Both the position numbers and the translations under genes were made by a program. The notes beneath the pieces were generated by a model. The model saw only the letters and a program-made list of their open reading frames with translations, did no database searches and was not told the origin of the DNA. A stretch of 12,746 nt of DNA from CAYVSY01 sp964454255 (GTDB taxonomy: Bacteria; Bacillota_I; Bacilli_A; RF39; UBA660), in assembly GCA_964454255.1 (NCBI GenBank), contig CAYVSY010000030.1, positions 1-12,746 of the forward strand, in the 5' to 3' direction. This document shows, piece after piece, positions 1 through 6,084 of the stretch. Every line of letters starts with the position of its first letter. Position 1 is the stretch's first letter.

Positions 1-2
1 AA

Positions 3-467
3 GATTTTAATGCTATGATGAATAATAATAAAGATATGCCTAAAATAGTAGAAATAAAGGATGAAAAAGGAATTAAAAAATGGGGTGGATCAACAATGGT
101 AATTGCCCCACCAATTCAATATAATGATATTATGAAAAAAATTCCTATGGGATATATAATTACCACAAATGAAATAAGAACCTATCTTGCTCAAAAAAAC
201 AATGTTGAAATTACTTGCCCTCTAACAGCGGGAATATTTATAAATATATGTGCTTGGGCTAGCCATCAACGACAAAATGATATTACCCCATATTGGAGAA
301 CATTAAAATCAAATGGTGAATTAAATTCAAAATACCCAGGTGGCATAGAAGCACAAAAAAAATTTTTAGAAAAAGAAGGCCATGTTATAATTACTAAAGG
401 ACTAAAAAATATTAAATATTATGTTAAGGATTATCAAAACAAAATATTTAAACTAGATAATATGTAA
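3..467 (+). CDS. MGMT-fold protein without acceptor cysteine (5' end cut by window)
   Basis: The frame is open to the window edge, reading D-F-N-A before the first Met at base 15, so the true start probably lies just outside; 154 residues are visible. The C-terminal two thirds follow the O6-methylguanine-DNA methyltransferase DNA-binding fold. There is an HTH-like stretch (IPMGYIITTNEIRTYLAQK), a helix pair, then TPYWRTLKSNGELN and a YPGGIEAQKKFLEKEG tail that matches the family's gly-rich loop and 'LLxxEG' end. At the place of the catalytic PCHR motif it reads PYWR. The alkyl-acceptor Cys is therefore Tyr and the following His is Trp, while the Arg is kept. Direct repair by alkyl transfer is not expected. 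As in alkyltransferase-like (ATL) proteins, it may bind lesions and recruit other repair factors; that is inference. No terminator follows; the next gene has its own likely promoter. Confidence 0.72.
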   Translation, partial: DFNAMMNNNKDMPKIVEIKDEKGIKKWGGSTMVIAPPIQYNDIMKKIPMGYIITTNEIRTYLAQKNNVEITCPLTAGIFINICAWASHQRQNDITPYWRTLKSNGELNSKYPGGIEAQKKFLEKEGHVIITKGLKNIKYYVKDYQNKIFKLDNM

Positions 468-485
468 AATAATATGTAAAGAATA

Positions 486-514
486 TTTAAAATAATTTAA
501 AATCGTTGTATAAT
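486..514 (+). promoter_or_regulatory. putative sigma-A promoter for the 530-1579 gene
   Basis: A perfect TATAAT (509-514) lies 17 bases after TTTAAA (486-491, 4 of 6). The predicted start of transcription is near 521, exactly where the GGTGA ribosome binding site (521-525) begins, so the leader would be very short. Confidence 0.4.
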
Positions 515-529
515 TATAATGGTGATAGT

Positions 530-1579
530 ATGAATACAAAGTATCCACTAATATTAAATATTTTATCTATTGATGATGTTCAAAAAATAGAGAATAACTC
601 TGTTACAGAATATATTAATATAGATATTAAACATCCAAATATTGATATAAATAATTATTTAGTAGAAAATGGTTTCAAATATTCATATTCTGATATTAAT
701 GGTTATATTTATGTTGATTATGAAACATTTATAAATGGCGAAAAAGTTTTAGATGATATTATTAAAAATATTCCATCTAATTTAAATGATTTAGAATTAT
801 GCAAATATTTATATATTAAATTAGCTAAAACCTTAAAATATGATATTAATATAATGACTGAAAAAAACGATGCATTTTGTTTTAATGATATTAATACTAT
901 TAATAATGTTTGGGGTGCACTTTCTAACAAAAAAGCTACTAATATTTCATATACTAAAACCTTTACATATTTGTGTTCCCTTGTTGGACTTAATTGTGAA
1001 GTAATTGAGACTAATAATTATAAATATAAAAAAAACAAAATAAATTTAATGGTCGATAATAATCCAATAACTATAATATGTGATATAACACAAGATGTCC
1101 CTTATATTCAAGGTAATTTTCAAACAAGATTTTTTGGAAATTATAATGACGAATATGAAATGGATAAAAAAATTAAATATATTAATAATAATTATAGTGA
1201 TAAAATAATAGAAAAAGTAGGACAAAATATAAATTATAGTTCTGATAATATACTAATGGAATTATTATTAAAAACACAAAATATTATTGACGTTAAAAAT
1301 ATTGGAGCTGTTGAATTAGGAATTATATATGAAATGATATTTAATAAGTATATTCCTCTAAATCATATTAGTATTAATAATTTATATGCTAATAACATAT
1401 ATAATAATCGTGAACACTTTATTTTAATTAGTGATAATTTGCATCATTATTGTTATAATTATAAAAATGAAACTTTCTTAGAAATAAATGAAAATGATTT
1501 GTTAAAAAATATTAAATCAGAAAGAATAGGAATATATTTAAAAGAAATAATTCCTAATTTAAAAATAATTGAAGATTAA
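530..1579 (+). CDS. transglutaminase-like protein, probably catalytically inactive
   Basis: The start is ATG 530, with GGTGA at 521-525. A TTG in frame at 506 overlaps the -10 box and is rejected. This gives 349 residues, no signal peptide and no membrane segment, so it is probably cytoplasmic. The order of weak motifs recalls the transglutaminase/protease-like fold. First comes 'LCKYLYIKLAKTLKYD' (residues about 90-105), like the family's helix before the core. Then comes 'ATNISYTKTFTYLCSLVGLNCEVI', like 'AVCxGYAxxFxxLLxxLGI'. Last comes 'INLMVDNNPITIICDITQD', like 'HxWNxVxxxGxWYxxDxTW'. The Asp of the triad (CDIT) is present, but Asn or Ile stands where the Cys should be and no His precedes the INLMV strand. 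A non-catalytic, binding-only descendant is therefore the best reading. It lies between the MGMT-like gene and the fibre locus and ends in its own terminator. The fold call is tentative. Confidence 0.5.
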   Translation: MNTKYPLILNILSIDDVQKIENNSVTEYINIDIKHPNIDINNYLVENGFKYSYSDINGYIYVDYETFINGEKVLDDIIKNIPSNLNDLELCKYLYIKLAKTLKYDINIMTEKNDAFCFNDINTINNVWGALSNKKATNISYTKTFTYLCSLVGLNCEVIETNNYKYKKNKINLMVDNNPITIICDITQDVPYIQGNFQTRFFGNYNDEYEMDKKIKYINNNYSDKIIEKVGQNINYSSDNILMELLLKTQNIIDVKNIGAVELGIIYEMIFNKYIPLNHISINNLYANNIYNNREHFILISDNLHHYCYNYKNETFLEINENDLLKNIKSERIGIYLKEIIPNLKIIED

Positions 1580-1587
1580 TTTTAAGT

Positions 1588-1619
1588 AAATATTAGAGTG
1601 GTTCTAATATTTTTTTTAT
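1588..1619 (+). terminator. intrinsic terminator of the 530-1579 gene
   Basis: Ten-bp stem AAATATTAGA (1588-1597) / TCTAATATTT (1603-1612) with a 5-nt loop, running into a T tract at 1610-1617. Confidence 0.85.
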
Positions 1620-1626
1620 AAATTTA

Positions 1627-1655
1627 TTGATAATAGTTATAAAATATGATATTCT
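1627..1655 (+). promoter_or_regulatory. putative extended -10 promoter of the first fibre operon
   Basis: TTGATA (1627-1632), a 17-base spacer, then TATTCT (1650-1655) preceded by TG at 1647-1648 (extended -10). It drives 1680-2794. Confidence 0.5.
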
Positions 1656-1668
1656 AATAATAGAATAT
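1649..1668. promoter_or_regulatory. perfect palindrome over the -10 box, candidate operator
   Basis: ATATTCTA (1649-1656) and TAGAATAT (1661-1668) are perfect inverted copies separated by 4 bases. The left arm contains the -10 hexamer and the right arm abuts the AGGTGA ribosome binding site (1669-1674). It could be a repressor site, or in RNA a hairpin next to the ribosome binding site. Confidence 0.5.
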
Positions 1669-1679
1669 AGGTGATTACA

Positions 1680-2252
1680 ATGAAATTAGATTATAAAAAA
1701 TTAGTTACAATTTTTTCTCTTACAGTATTAGTTATTACAATAATTATGATTGGAGCTAGTTATGCTTGGTATGTTGCCAATAATAAAACGAAAATAGTTA
1801 TTGAATCTCTAGGAGAAGAAGCAATGAAAATATCGTTTGAAGAAACTGATATTATTAGTTTAGATAATGCTGTTCCAATCAATGATTCAATATCTGATTT
1901 AGGAGCTTCTTTCAATAATTTTAATATAAATTTAGGAAAAATGAATATTAATACAAGTCTTAGTATTAAAATAATAGACATTGCAATAGCAAATGAATTA
2001 AAAATATCTAATTTTAAATATCAATTATTAAAAGATAGTGTTGTTATGGCAACCGGTGATTTTTCTAGTATAGGATCGGATGTTGAAAAGATAATTTATA
2101 CTCAAAACATTTTAAGTGGAACAGAAAGCACTACCAATTCATGGACTCTAAAAATATGGTTAAGTGATGATGAGAATAATCAAAATAATCTTATGAATAA
2201 AAGTTTTAGTGGAAAAATTCAAGCTAGTATATATGTTGGAGGTAATTCATGA
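1680..2252 (+). CDS. SipW-type exported protein, TasA-like paralogue 1
   Basis: The start is ATG 1680, 5 bases after AGGTGA (1669-1674); the in-frame GTG at 1671 lies within that site. It encodes 190 residues. Lys6-Lys7 precede a hydrophobic segment (about 8-27) ending in GASYA-WY at 25-31. This is the TasA-type signal in which cleavage by SipW follows the A before an aromatic residue, so cleavage is predicted after Ala29. The mature part is mostly beta-rich, polar and free of Cys. Its end carries the locus motif WTLKIWLSDDENNQNN...K-S-F-S-G-K-I. Unlike the major subunit it lacks the GGTTxQSG stretch after the signal. It shares ATGA with the next gene, so the two are translationally coupled. 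It is probably a minor or initiating fibre component. Assignment rests on the signal type, motif and neighbours. Confidence 0.72.
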   Translation: MKLDYKKLVTIFSLTVLVITIIMIGASYAWYVANNKTKIVIESLGEEAMKISFEETDIISLDNAVPINDSISDLGASFNNFNINLGKMNINTSLSIKIIDIAIANELKISNFKYQLLKDSVVMATGDFSSIGSDVEKIIYTQNILSGTESTTNSWTLKIWLSDDENNQNNLMNKSFSGKIQASIYVGGNS

Positions 2253-2794
2253 AAAATAAAAGATTAATTTTATTAATAATAGGAATCTTGGCTTTATGCA
2301 CAGTAATTATTTATACAACATATTCATTTTTTGTTGCCAGTGTTAATCAAAATACAGGTGGGACGACTATTCAATCAGGAAATTTTAATATCGTGTATAA
2401 CAAAGGAACAGATATTATAGGAGGTGTTTTAACTCCAAGTATCAATAAAAATAATGGTCTTAATACTAGTATAAGTATTAAAAAAAATAGTTCTAGTCTA
2501 AATGCTAAATATCAATTATTATTAACTTTTTCATTGTTAGATGATGAATTAAAGTCTAAAGCATTTAAATGGGAACTTTATCGTGGAAATGAGGAAAATT
2601 CAATAAGTAGTGGTGATTTTGAAAATACAATAGTTAATTCTCCCACAGTTCTATTAACAGAAGAAGTTTTATCATTAACAGAAACAACATATACCTTATT
2701 CTTATGGTTAGATGGGAATTTAACATCTAATGAAATTCAAAATAAAAATTTTTTAGCATCTTTAAAAGTTGAAACATATCAAATTAATAAATAA
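2249..2794 (+). CDS. SipW-type exported protein, TasA-like paralogue 2
   Basis: The ATG at 2249 overlaps the previous TGA by four bases and has GGAGG at 2238-2242. It encodes 181 residues. A short basic start (KNKR) is followed by a hydrophobic segment (6-25) and YTTYS-FF, with predicted cleavage near Ser26. Right after it, QNTGGTTIQSGNFNIVY closely parallels QATGGTTVQSGTLTISY in the protein encoded at 2876-3451, so these two are close relatives in the N-terminal strand of the mature protein. The C-terminal motif reads YTLFLWLDGNLTSNEIQNKNF. It is the second and last gene of its unit and is followed by a strong terminator. It is likely a minor subunit or adaptor of the same polymer. Confidence 0.74.
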   Translation: MKNKRLILLIIGILALCTVIIYTTYSFFVASVNQNTGGTTIQSGNFNIVYNKGTDIIGGVLTPSINKNNGLNTSISIKKNSSSLNAKYQLLLTFSLLDDELKSKAFKWELYRGNEENSISSGDFENTIVNSPTVLLTEEVLSLTETTYTLFLWLDGNLTSNEIQNKNFLASLKVETYQINK

Positions 2795-2803
2795 GAATTA
2801 CAT

Positions 2804-2843
2804 AAAAAGACATAAATACCTATTTACTTTTGTCTTTTTTTTT
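2804..2843 (+). terminator. intrinsic terminator between minor and major fibre genes
   Basis: AAAAAGACA (2804-2812) pairs with TGTCTTTTT (2831-2839). An inner stem TAAAT/ATTTA (2813-2817, 2822-2826) lies inside. The T run continues to 2843. Confidence 0.85.
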
Positions 2844-2875
2844 GATATCATTAGATAGTAAGGAGGATAGAAATT

Positions 2876-3451
2876 ATGGAAAACGGAAACGGAAAAGGTT
2901 TGTTTTATGGTGTAATTGGAGTTGCAACATTAGTAGTAGCAATTATTGGTGCTACATTTGCATGGTTCTCTGCAACAGCTAGTCAAGCTACTGGTGGAAC
3001 TACTGTTCAATCTGGAACATTAACAATTTCATATGCAGATGGAACAATCGTTGCTGCAGACAATTTAAAACCTGCAACAGCTCCAGCATCAGATGCAACT
3101 TGTGCTGCTGTTGGAAGTGATCATGTATGTTACAAAAATGCTTTCACTGTATCTAATACAGGAACATTAGATGCAAAATTATCTGGTATTTTAACAGTAA
3201 CTACAAATACTTTTGAAGAAGGCAAAATAATGTATGCTGTATATGATGGCGCTACTGCTGTAACAGTCGCAACTGCTGTTCCTGCAACTGGAACCACAGA
3301 TTTATTTAGTGGTTTAACATTAACTCCAACTGTAGGAAGTAAAACATATACTTTACTTATTTGGTTAGATACTACTGCTACAAATGCCAGTCAAGGTAAA
3401 ACTTTAACTGGAACTATTAGTGTAACAGGAACACAAACTAATCAAGCTTAG
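2876..3451 (+). CDS. TasA/CalY-like probable major fibre subunit
   Basis: ATG 2876 follows a full AAGGAGG (2860-2866), the strongest ribosome binding site in the locus. It encodes 191 residues. After a short start (MENGNGKG) comes a hydrophobic segment (9-27) ending GATFA-WF, the classic SipW-dependent signal, with cleavage predicted after Ala29. The mature protein is about 162 residues, unusually rich in Ala, Thr, Gly and Ser and poor in Lys and Asn compared with its neighbours. It contains GGTTVQSGTLTISYADG (40-56), Cys76 and Cys85 in a short loop that could form a disulphide, and the end motif YTLLIWLDTTATNASQGKTLTGTISV. Its length is close to Bacillus CalY (about 200) and shorter than TasA (261). 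Terminators on both sides make it monocistronic. Strong translation signal, distinctive composition and isolated transcription suggest the bulk matrix or fibre protein. I see no convincing promoter in the 32 bases between terminator and ATG, so limited read-through is possible. Confidence 0.8.
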   Translation: MENGNGKGLFYGVIGVATLVVAIIGATFAWFSATASQATGGTTVQSGTLTISYADGTIVAADNLKPATAPASDATCAAVGSDHVCYKNAFTVSNTGTLDAKLSGILTVTTNTFEEGKIMYAVYDGATAVTVATAVPATGTTDLFSGLTLTPTVGSKTYTLLIWLDTTATNASQGKTLTGTISVTGTQTNQA

Positions 3452-3473
3452 TTTAATTTAATAATTTGTGTAG

Positions 3474-3503
3474 AAAGTAGAGCTTAACACTCTACTTTTT
3501 TTT
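3474..3503 (+). terminator. intrinsic terminator of the major fibre gene
   Basis: Nine-bp stem AAAGTAGAG (3474-3482) / CTCTACTTT (3490-3498), 7-nt loop, T run 3496-3503. Confidence 0.9.
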
Positions 3504-3512
3504 AAATAAATA

Positions 3513-3541
3513 TTGCTTTTTTTGATAAATTTTGTTAACAT
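3513..3541 (+). promoter_or_regulatory. putative promoter of the sipW operon
   Basis: TTGCTT (3513-3518), 17-base spacer, TAACAT (3536-3541) with TG at 3533-3534 (extended -10). The -10 region resembles the one before the nucleoside kinase gene (TTTGTTAAAAT). Confidence 0.45.
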
Positions 3542-3559
3542 TATAGTAGGTGAATAATA

Positions 3560-4117
3560 ATGAATAATAAATACGATGTAAAAACGGTTAAAAATGCCTT
3601 AGTCCTTACTATTGTAATTCCTATAATATTTTTGCTGTCAATAATAAGTGCATCTTTTGCGTGGATATTAAGCACTCAAGATATAAATGAAGTTATTATT
3701 GAAACGGGAAGTATTGAAATTAATTATTCTGATACCGAAATAATTAATACTACTCTTTCTCCAACTGAAGAACCACAAAATGTTAATGATGTGAGTCATG
3801 CATATAAAAATACATTTAAAATTGATAATGTTGGAACAGGGAATGTTATTTTAGAAACATATATAGATATAATTAGTAACAATTATAAAAATGATATAGT
3901 TCACTATAAATTATATGATCAATCTAATAATATAATAAAAACTGGTAATATTAATAATGAAAAAGTTGTGTTTTTTAATGATATTAAATTAGAAGCCAAA
4001 AAAAATGCTTCATATTCATTATTAATATGGTTAGATGAAGATGCAGATGATAGTCAACAAAATAAAGTTTTAAAAGGAACTATTACAGCATATTCTATTC
4101 AAGAAAATCAAAAGTAA
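3560..4117 (+). CDS. SipW-type exported protein, TasA-like paralogue 3
   Basis: ATG 3560 lies 7 bases after AGGTGA (3547-3552). It encodes 185 residues. A basic start is followed by a hydrophobic segment (about 13-31) and SASFA-WI, with cleavage expected after Ala34. The mature protein has a strand pattern like the major subunit: ETGSIEINYSD matches QSGTLTISYAD, HAYKNTFKIDNVGTGNVILE matches CYKNAFTVSNTGTLDAKLS, and YSLLIWLDEDADDSQQNKVLKGTI matches its C-terminus. It is thus the closest relative of 2876-3451 but Lys/Asn-rich and without the Cys pair. First gene of the sipW unit and 12 bases before sipW, it is probably a second, less abundant polymer subunit, or the counterpart of TapA by position but not by sequence. 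Confidence 0.77.
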   Translation: MNNKYDVKTVKNALVLTIVIPIIFLLSIISASFAWILSTQDINEVIIETGSIEINYSDTEIINTTLSPTEEPQNVNDVSHAYKNTFKIDNVGTGNVILETYIDIISNNYKNDIVHYKLYDQSNNIIKTGNINNEKVVFFNDIKLEAKKNASYSLLIWLDEDADDSQQNKVLKGTITAYSIQENQK

Positions 4118-4129
4118 GAAGGTGCTGAA

Positions 4130-4774
4130 ATGAATAATAACTTTATAAAAAATTTAAATGTTAAACATTATAAAGTAAAAATAGTGAACAAGAAAAATAA
4201 ATTTTTCAAAAAGTTAGTTACAGTTATTTCGTATAGCATTTTTACAATGCTATTACTTGTTGGTGTAACATTATTAATATATTTCGCCGATATTAAAATA
4301 AGAGCTAGTCAAGGTGATTATTCACCAAGTAAATATAACGCTTATGTTGTTTTAACGGGTAGTATGGAACCTACAATTATGGTTAATGATGTAGTTATTA
4401 CAAAGAAAAGAAATAAAGAAGAGATAAAAAAAGATGATATAATTACTTTCATATCATCAGACCCTAGATTTGCAGGAACAATTATTACCCATAGAGTAAT
4501 AGAAGATCCTATTATTGATGAATCAACTAAAAATTACAAATTTAAAACAAAAGGTGATAATAATAATGTAGCTGATGAAGTTTTAGTTAATTATAATAAT
4601 GTTATAGGAAATGTAATAGTTGATATTCCTAAATTAGGCTATATACAATACTTTTTAGCTCAACAAGGTGGTTGGATATTTGTAATACTAATTCCAGCAT
4701 TGATTGTTTTATCATTTGATATATTTAAATTAATAAGAGTAATTATTAAAAAAGTAAAACAAAAAAGAGGTTAA
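4130..4774 (+). CDS. sipW: SipW-like ER-type signal peptidase I
   Basis: It encodes 214 residues, with AAGGTG about 6 bases before ATG 4130. A basic N-terminus precedes a membrane helix (about 30-52). The extracellular catalytic part carries the ER/archaeal-type signal peptidase boxes: LTGSMEPT with the nucleophile Ser78, TIITHRVIE with His121 in place of the bacterial catalytic Lys, and KGDNNNVADE with Asp143 and Asp149. A second membrane helix (about 183-206) and a basic tail close the protein, the topology typical of SipW. Ser-His rather than Ser-Lys chemistry is what separates it from housekeeping Lep-type enzymes. It would remove the unusual signals of the surrounding fibre-type proteins. 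It sits as second gene of a four-gene unit, one base from the next ORF, so the enzyme is co-expressed with its presumed substrates. Confidence 0.92.
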   Translation: MNNNFIKNLNVKHYKVKIVNKKNKFFKKLVTVISYSIFTMLLLVGVTLLIYFADIKIRASQGDYSPSKYNAYVVLTGSMEPTIMVNDVVITKKRNKEEIKKDDIITFISSDPRFAGTIITHRVIEDPIIDESTKNYKFKTKGDNNNVADEVLVNYNNVIGNVIVDIPKLGYIQYFLAQQGGWIFVILIPALIVLSFDIFKLIRVIIKKVKQKRG

Positions 4775-4775
4775 T

Positions 4776-5465
4776 ATGAAAAATGAGTTTAAGGTCCAAA
4801 AAAAGAAAAAAGAGCTAATTGTTCTTGAAGAAGAAAAAAATGAAAACAACAAATACTTGTTTTTTAAAGGAAAGTATGCTAAAATACTACTTATAATTTT
4901 AATGTTTATATGTATTTTTGTTTTTACTATTGGCATCTATTTTTCTTTATCAGCTGTGTGGGATAATAGTAGTAGGAAACATAATGTAAATGTTTATACT
5001 ATTATTGAATATACTAATAACTCTGAAACAATTAACTTGAATGGTTTTTTACCAATAACTGATGAAGATGCCTTAGATAACTATTCTAAAAGCAAAGACG
5101 GATATATTCCATATGAATTTAATTTAACTAATAAAAGTTCATATAACTTAAAATATAGAATTGTTGTAGAAGAAGATATGACGATAGAAAATAAATTAGA
5201 TAGTTCATTAATTAAATATAACATTAAATCTGGTTCTTCTGAACCATTCACCAATATATTAAAAAATACAAATAAAATGACTGGTAGTTTAGAAGATGGA
5301 ACGGCTATTAAAGAAAATACTTATATTTTAATGGAAGGAAGAATATCGTCATTAGAAAAAGTTGAATTTAATTTGAAATTTTGGTTAAGTTCAGAAATGA
5401 CAAATGAAAATCAAAAGAAAAAGTTTAAAGGATTAATAAAAATATATGCTGAATATATAGACTAA
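4776..5465 (+). CDS. membrane-bound fibre-locus protein (probable accessory or anchor), pair member 1
   Basis: It encodes 229 residues and starts one base after the sipW stop, with AGAGG within the end of sipW. It has a long charged cytoplasmic start (about 1-35, Lys/Glu-rich), then a hydrophobic segment (about 36-58) ending SLSA-VW, which could be either a SipW cleavage site or a permanent anchor. The exterior part contains NLNGFLPITDEDAL and NLTNKSSYNLKYRIVVEEDM. Both stretches recur in the following gene, so the two are paralogues. The end motif is FNLKFWLSSEMTNENQKKKFKGLIKIY. The extended cytoplasmic tail is unlike a simple signal peptide and favours retention in the membrane, for example as a fibre base or assembly factor. 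It is not recognisable as TapA by sequence. Function is inferred from context. Confidence 0.65.
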   Translation: MKNEFKVQKKKKELIVLEEEKNENNKYLFFKGKYAKILLIILMFICIFVFTIGIYFSLSAVWDNSSRKHNVNVYTIIEYTNNSETINLNGFLPITDEDALDNYSKSKDGYIPYEFNLTNKSSYNLKYRIVVEEDMTIENKLDSSLIKYNIKSGSSEPFTNILKNTNKMTGSLEDGTAIKENTYILMEGRISSLEKVEFNLKFWLSSEMTNENQKKKFKGLIKIYAEYID

Positions 5466-5491
5466 TTCATGAAATAATGGGGGTTATGGAA

Positions 5492-6022
5492 ATGAAAATA
5501 AAAAAATTAGTTATTGAAATAATAACATTATCATTGTTTTTACTTATCTTTGTGCCAATATTAAAAAATAGCAGTATAAAATTAACAATGGCAGCCAATA
5601 ATATGAATAGTGTTGGATCAATTGAATTAACAGAAATTCATAGTAGTTCGGATACTTTGTTTCCGATGACAGAAGATTTTGCATTGGAAAAAGGCGATAA
5701 AACAATATTAAATTTAAAAAATAAAAGTTCCAACCTAAAAAATTATACATTATTGTTACGAGTTGAAAAAGATAGCACATTGGATATCAAATTTTTAAAT
5801 TATTCTATTAATGATGACGCCTATAATTTTAAAGAAAAAATTGATATTCAAGATGAACAATATAATTATTATGAATTATATAATAATATCATATTAGAAA
5901 ATAGTAGTATTGATATACAGTTTTACATTTGGTTAAAATCAACCACTCAAAATGAAGCTATGAATAAAAAATTAAAATATTCCTTTATAGTAAAGGAAAA
6001 TAATGAATTAGCATTAAAATAA
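5492..6022 (+). CDS. membrane-bound or exported fibre-locus protein, pair member 2
   Basis: In-frame ATGs occur at 5477, 5486 and 5492. The only ribosome binding site is GGGGG at 5479-5483, which overlaps the first, is too close to the second and fits the third, giving 176 residues. The start KIKK is followed by a hydrophobic segment (about 6-25) and IKLTMA-ANN. The exterior part repeats features of the preceding protein: LFPMTEDFAL (compare FLPITDEDAL) and LNLKNKSSNLKNYTLLLRVEKDS. The C-terminal motif is reduced to IDIQFYIWLKSTTQNEAMNKKL. It is the shortest and most diverged of the six, with no aromatic residue after the signal, so cleavage by SipW is uncertain. It is the last gene of the sipW unit and its TAA lies in the terminator. 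Probably an accessory subunit. Confidence 0.62.
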   Translation: MKIKKLVIEIITLSLFLLIFVPILKNSSIKLTMAANNMNSVGSIELTEIHSSSDTLFPMTEDFALEKGDKTILNLKNKSSNLKNYTLLLRVEKDSTLDIKFLNYSINDDAYNFKEKIDIQDEQYNYYELYNNIILENSSIDIQFYIWLKSTTQNEAMNKKLKYSFIVKENNELALK

Positions 6023-6046
6023 GTAATTGAAATAATTACTTTTTTT
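6021..6046 (+). terminator. intrinsic terminator of the sipW operon
   Basis: Eight-bp stem AAGTAATT (6021-6028) / AATTACTT (6034-6041), 5-nt loop, T run 6040-6046. The stem starts inside the stop codon of the preceding gene. Confidence 0.85.
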
Positions 6047-6054
6047 AATTTATA

Positions 6055-6063
6055 TGATATAAT
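6055..6063 (+). promoter_or_regulatory. extended -10 promoter of the glycoside hydrolase gene
   Basis: TGATATAAT: TG at 6055-6056, one base, then a perfect TATAAT (6058-6063). A -35 hexamer would fall in the terminator stem (6035-6040, ATTACT) and is poor; the extended -10 may compensate. Confidence 0.5.
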
Positions 6064-6084
6064 TAAAAAAAGATAGGTGATAAA

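Noticed and set aside
4776..6022. LPITD / FPMTE as sortase sorting signals
   Set aside because: They are internal, lack the Gly of LPxTG, and are not followed by a hydrophobic segment and basic tail.
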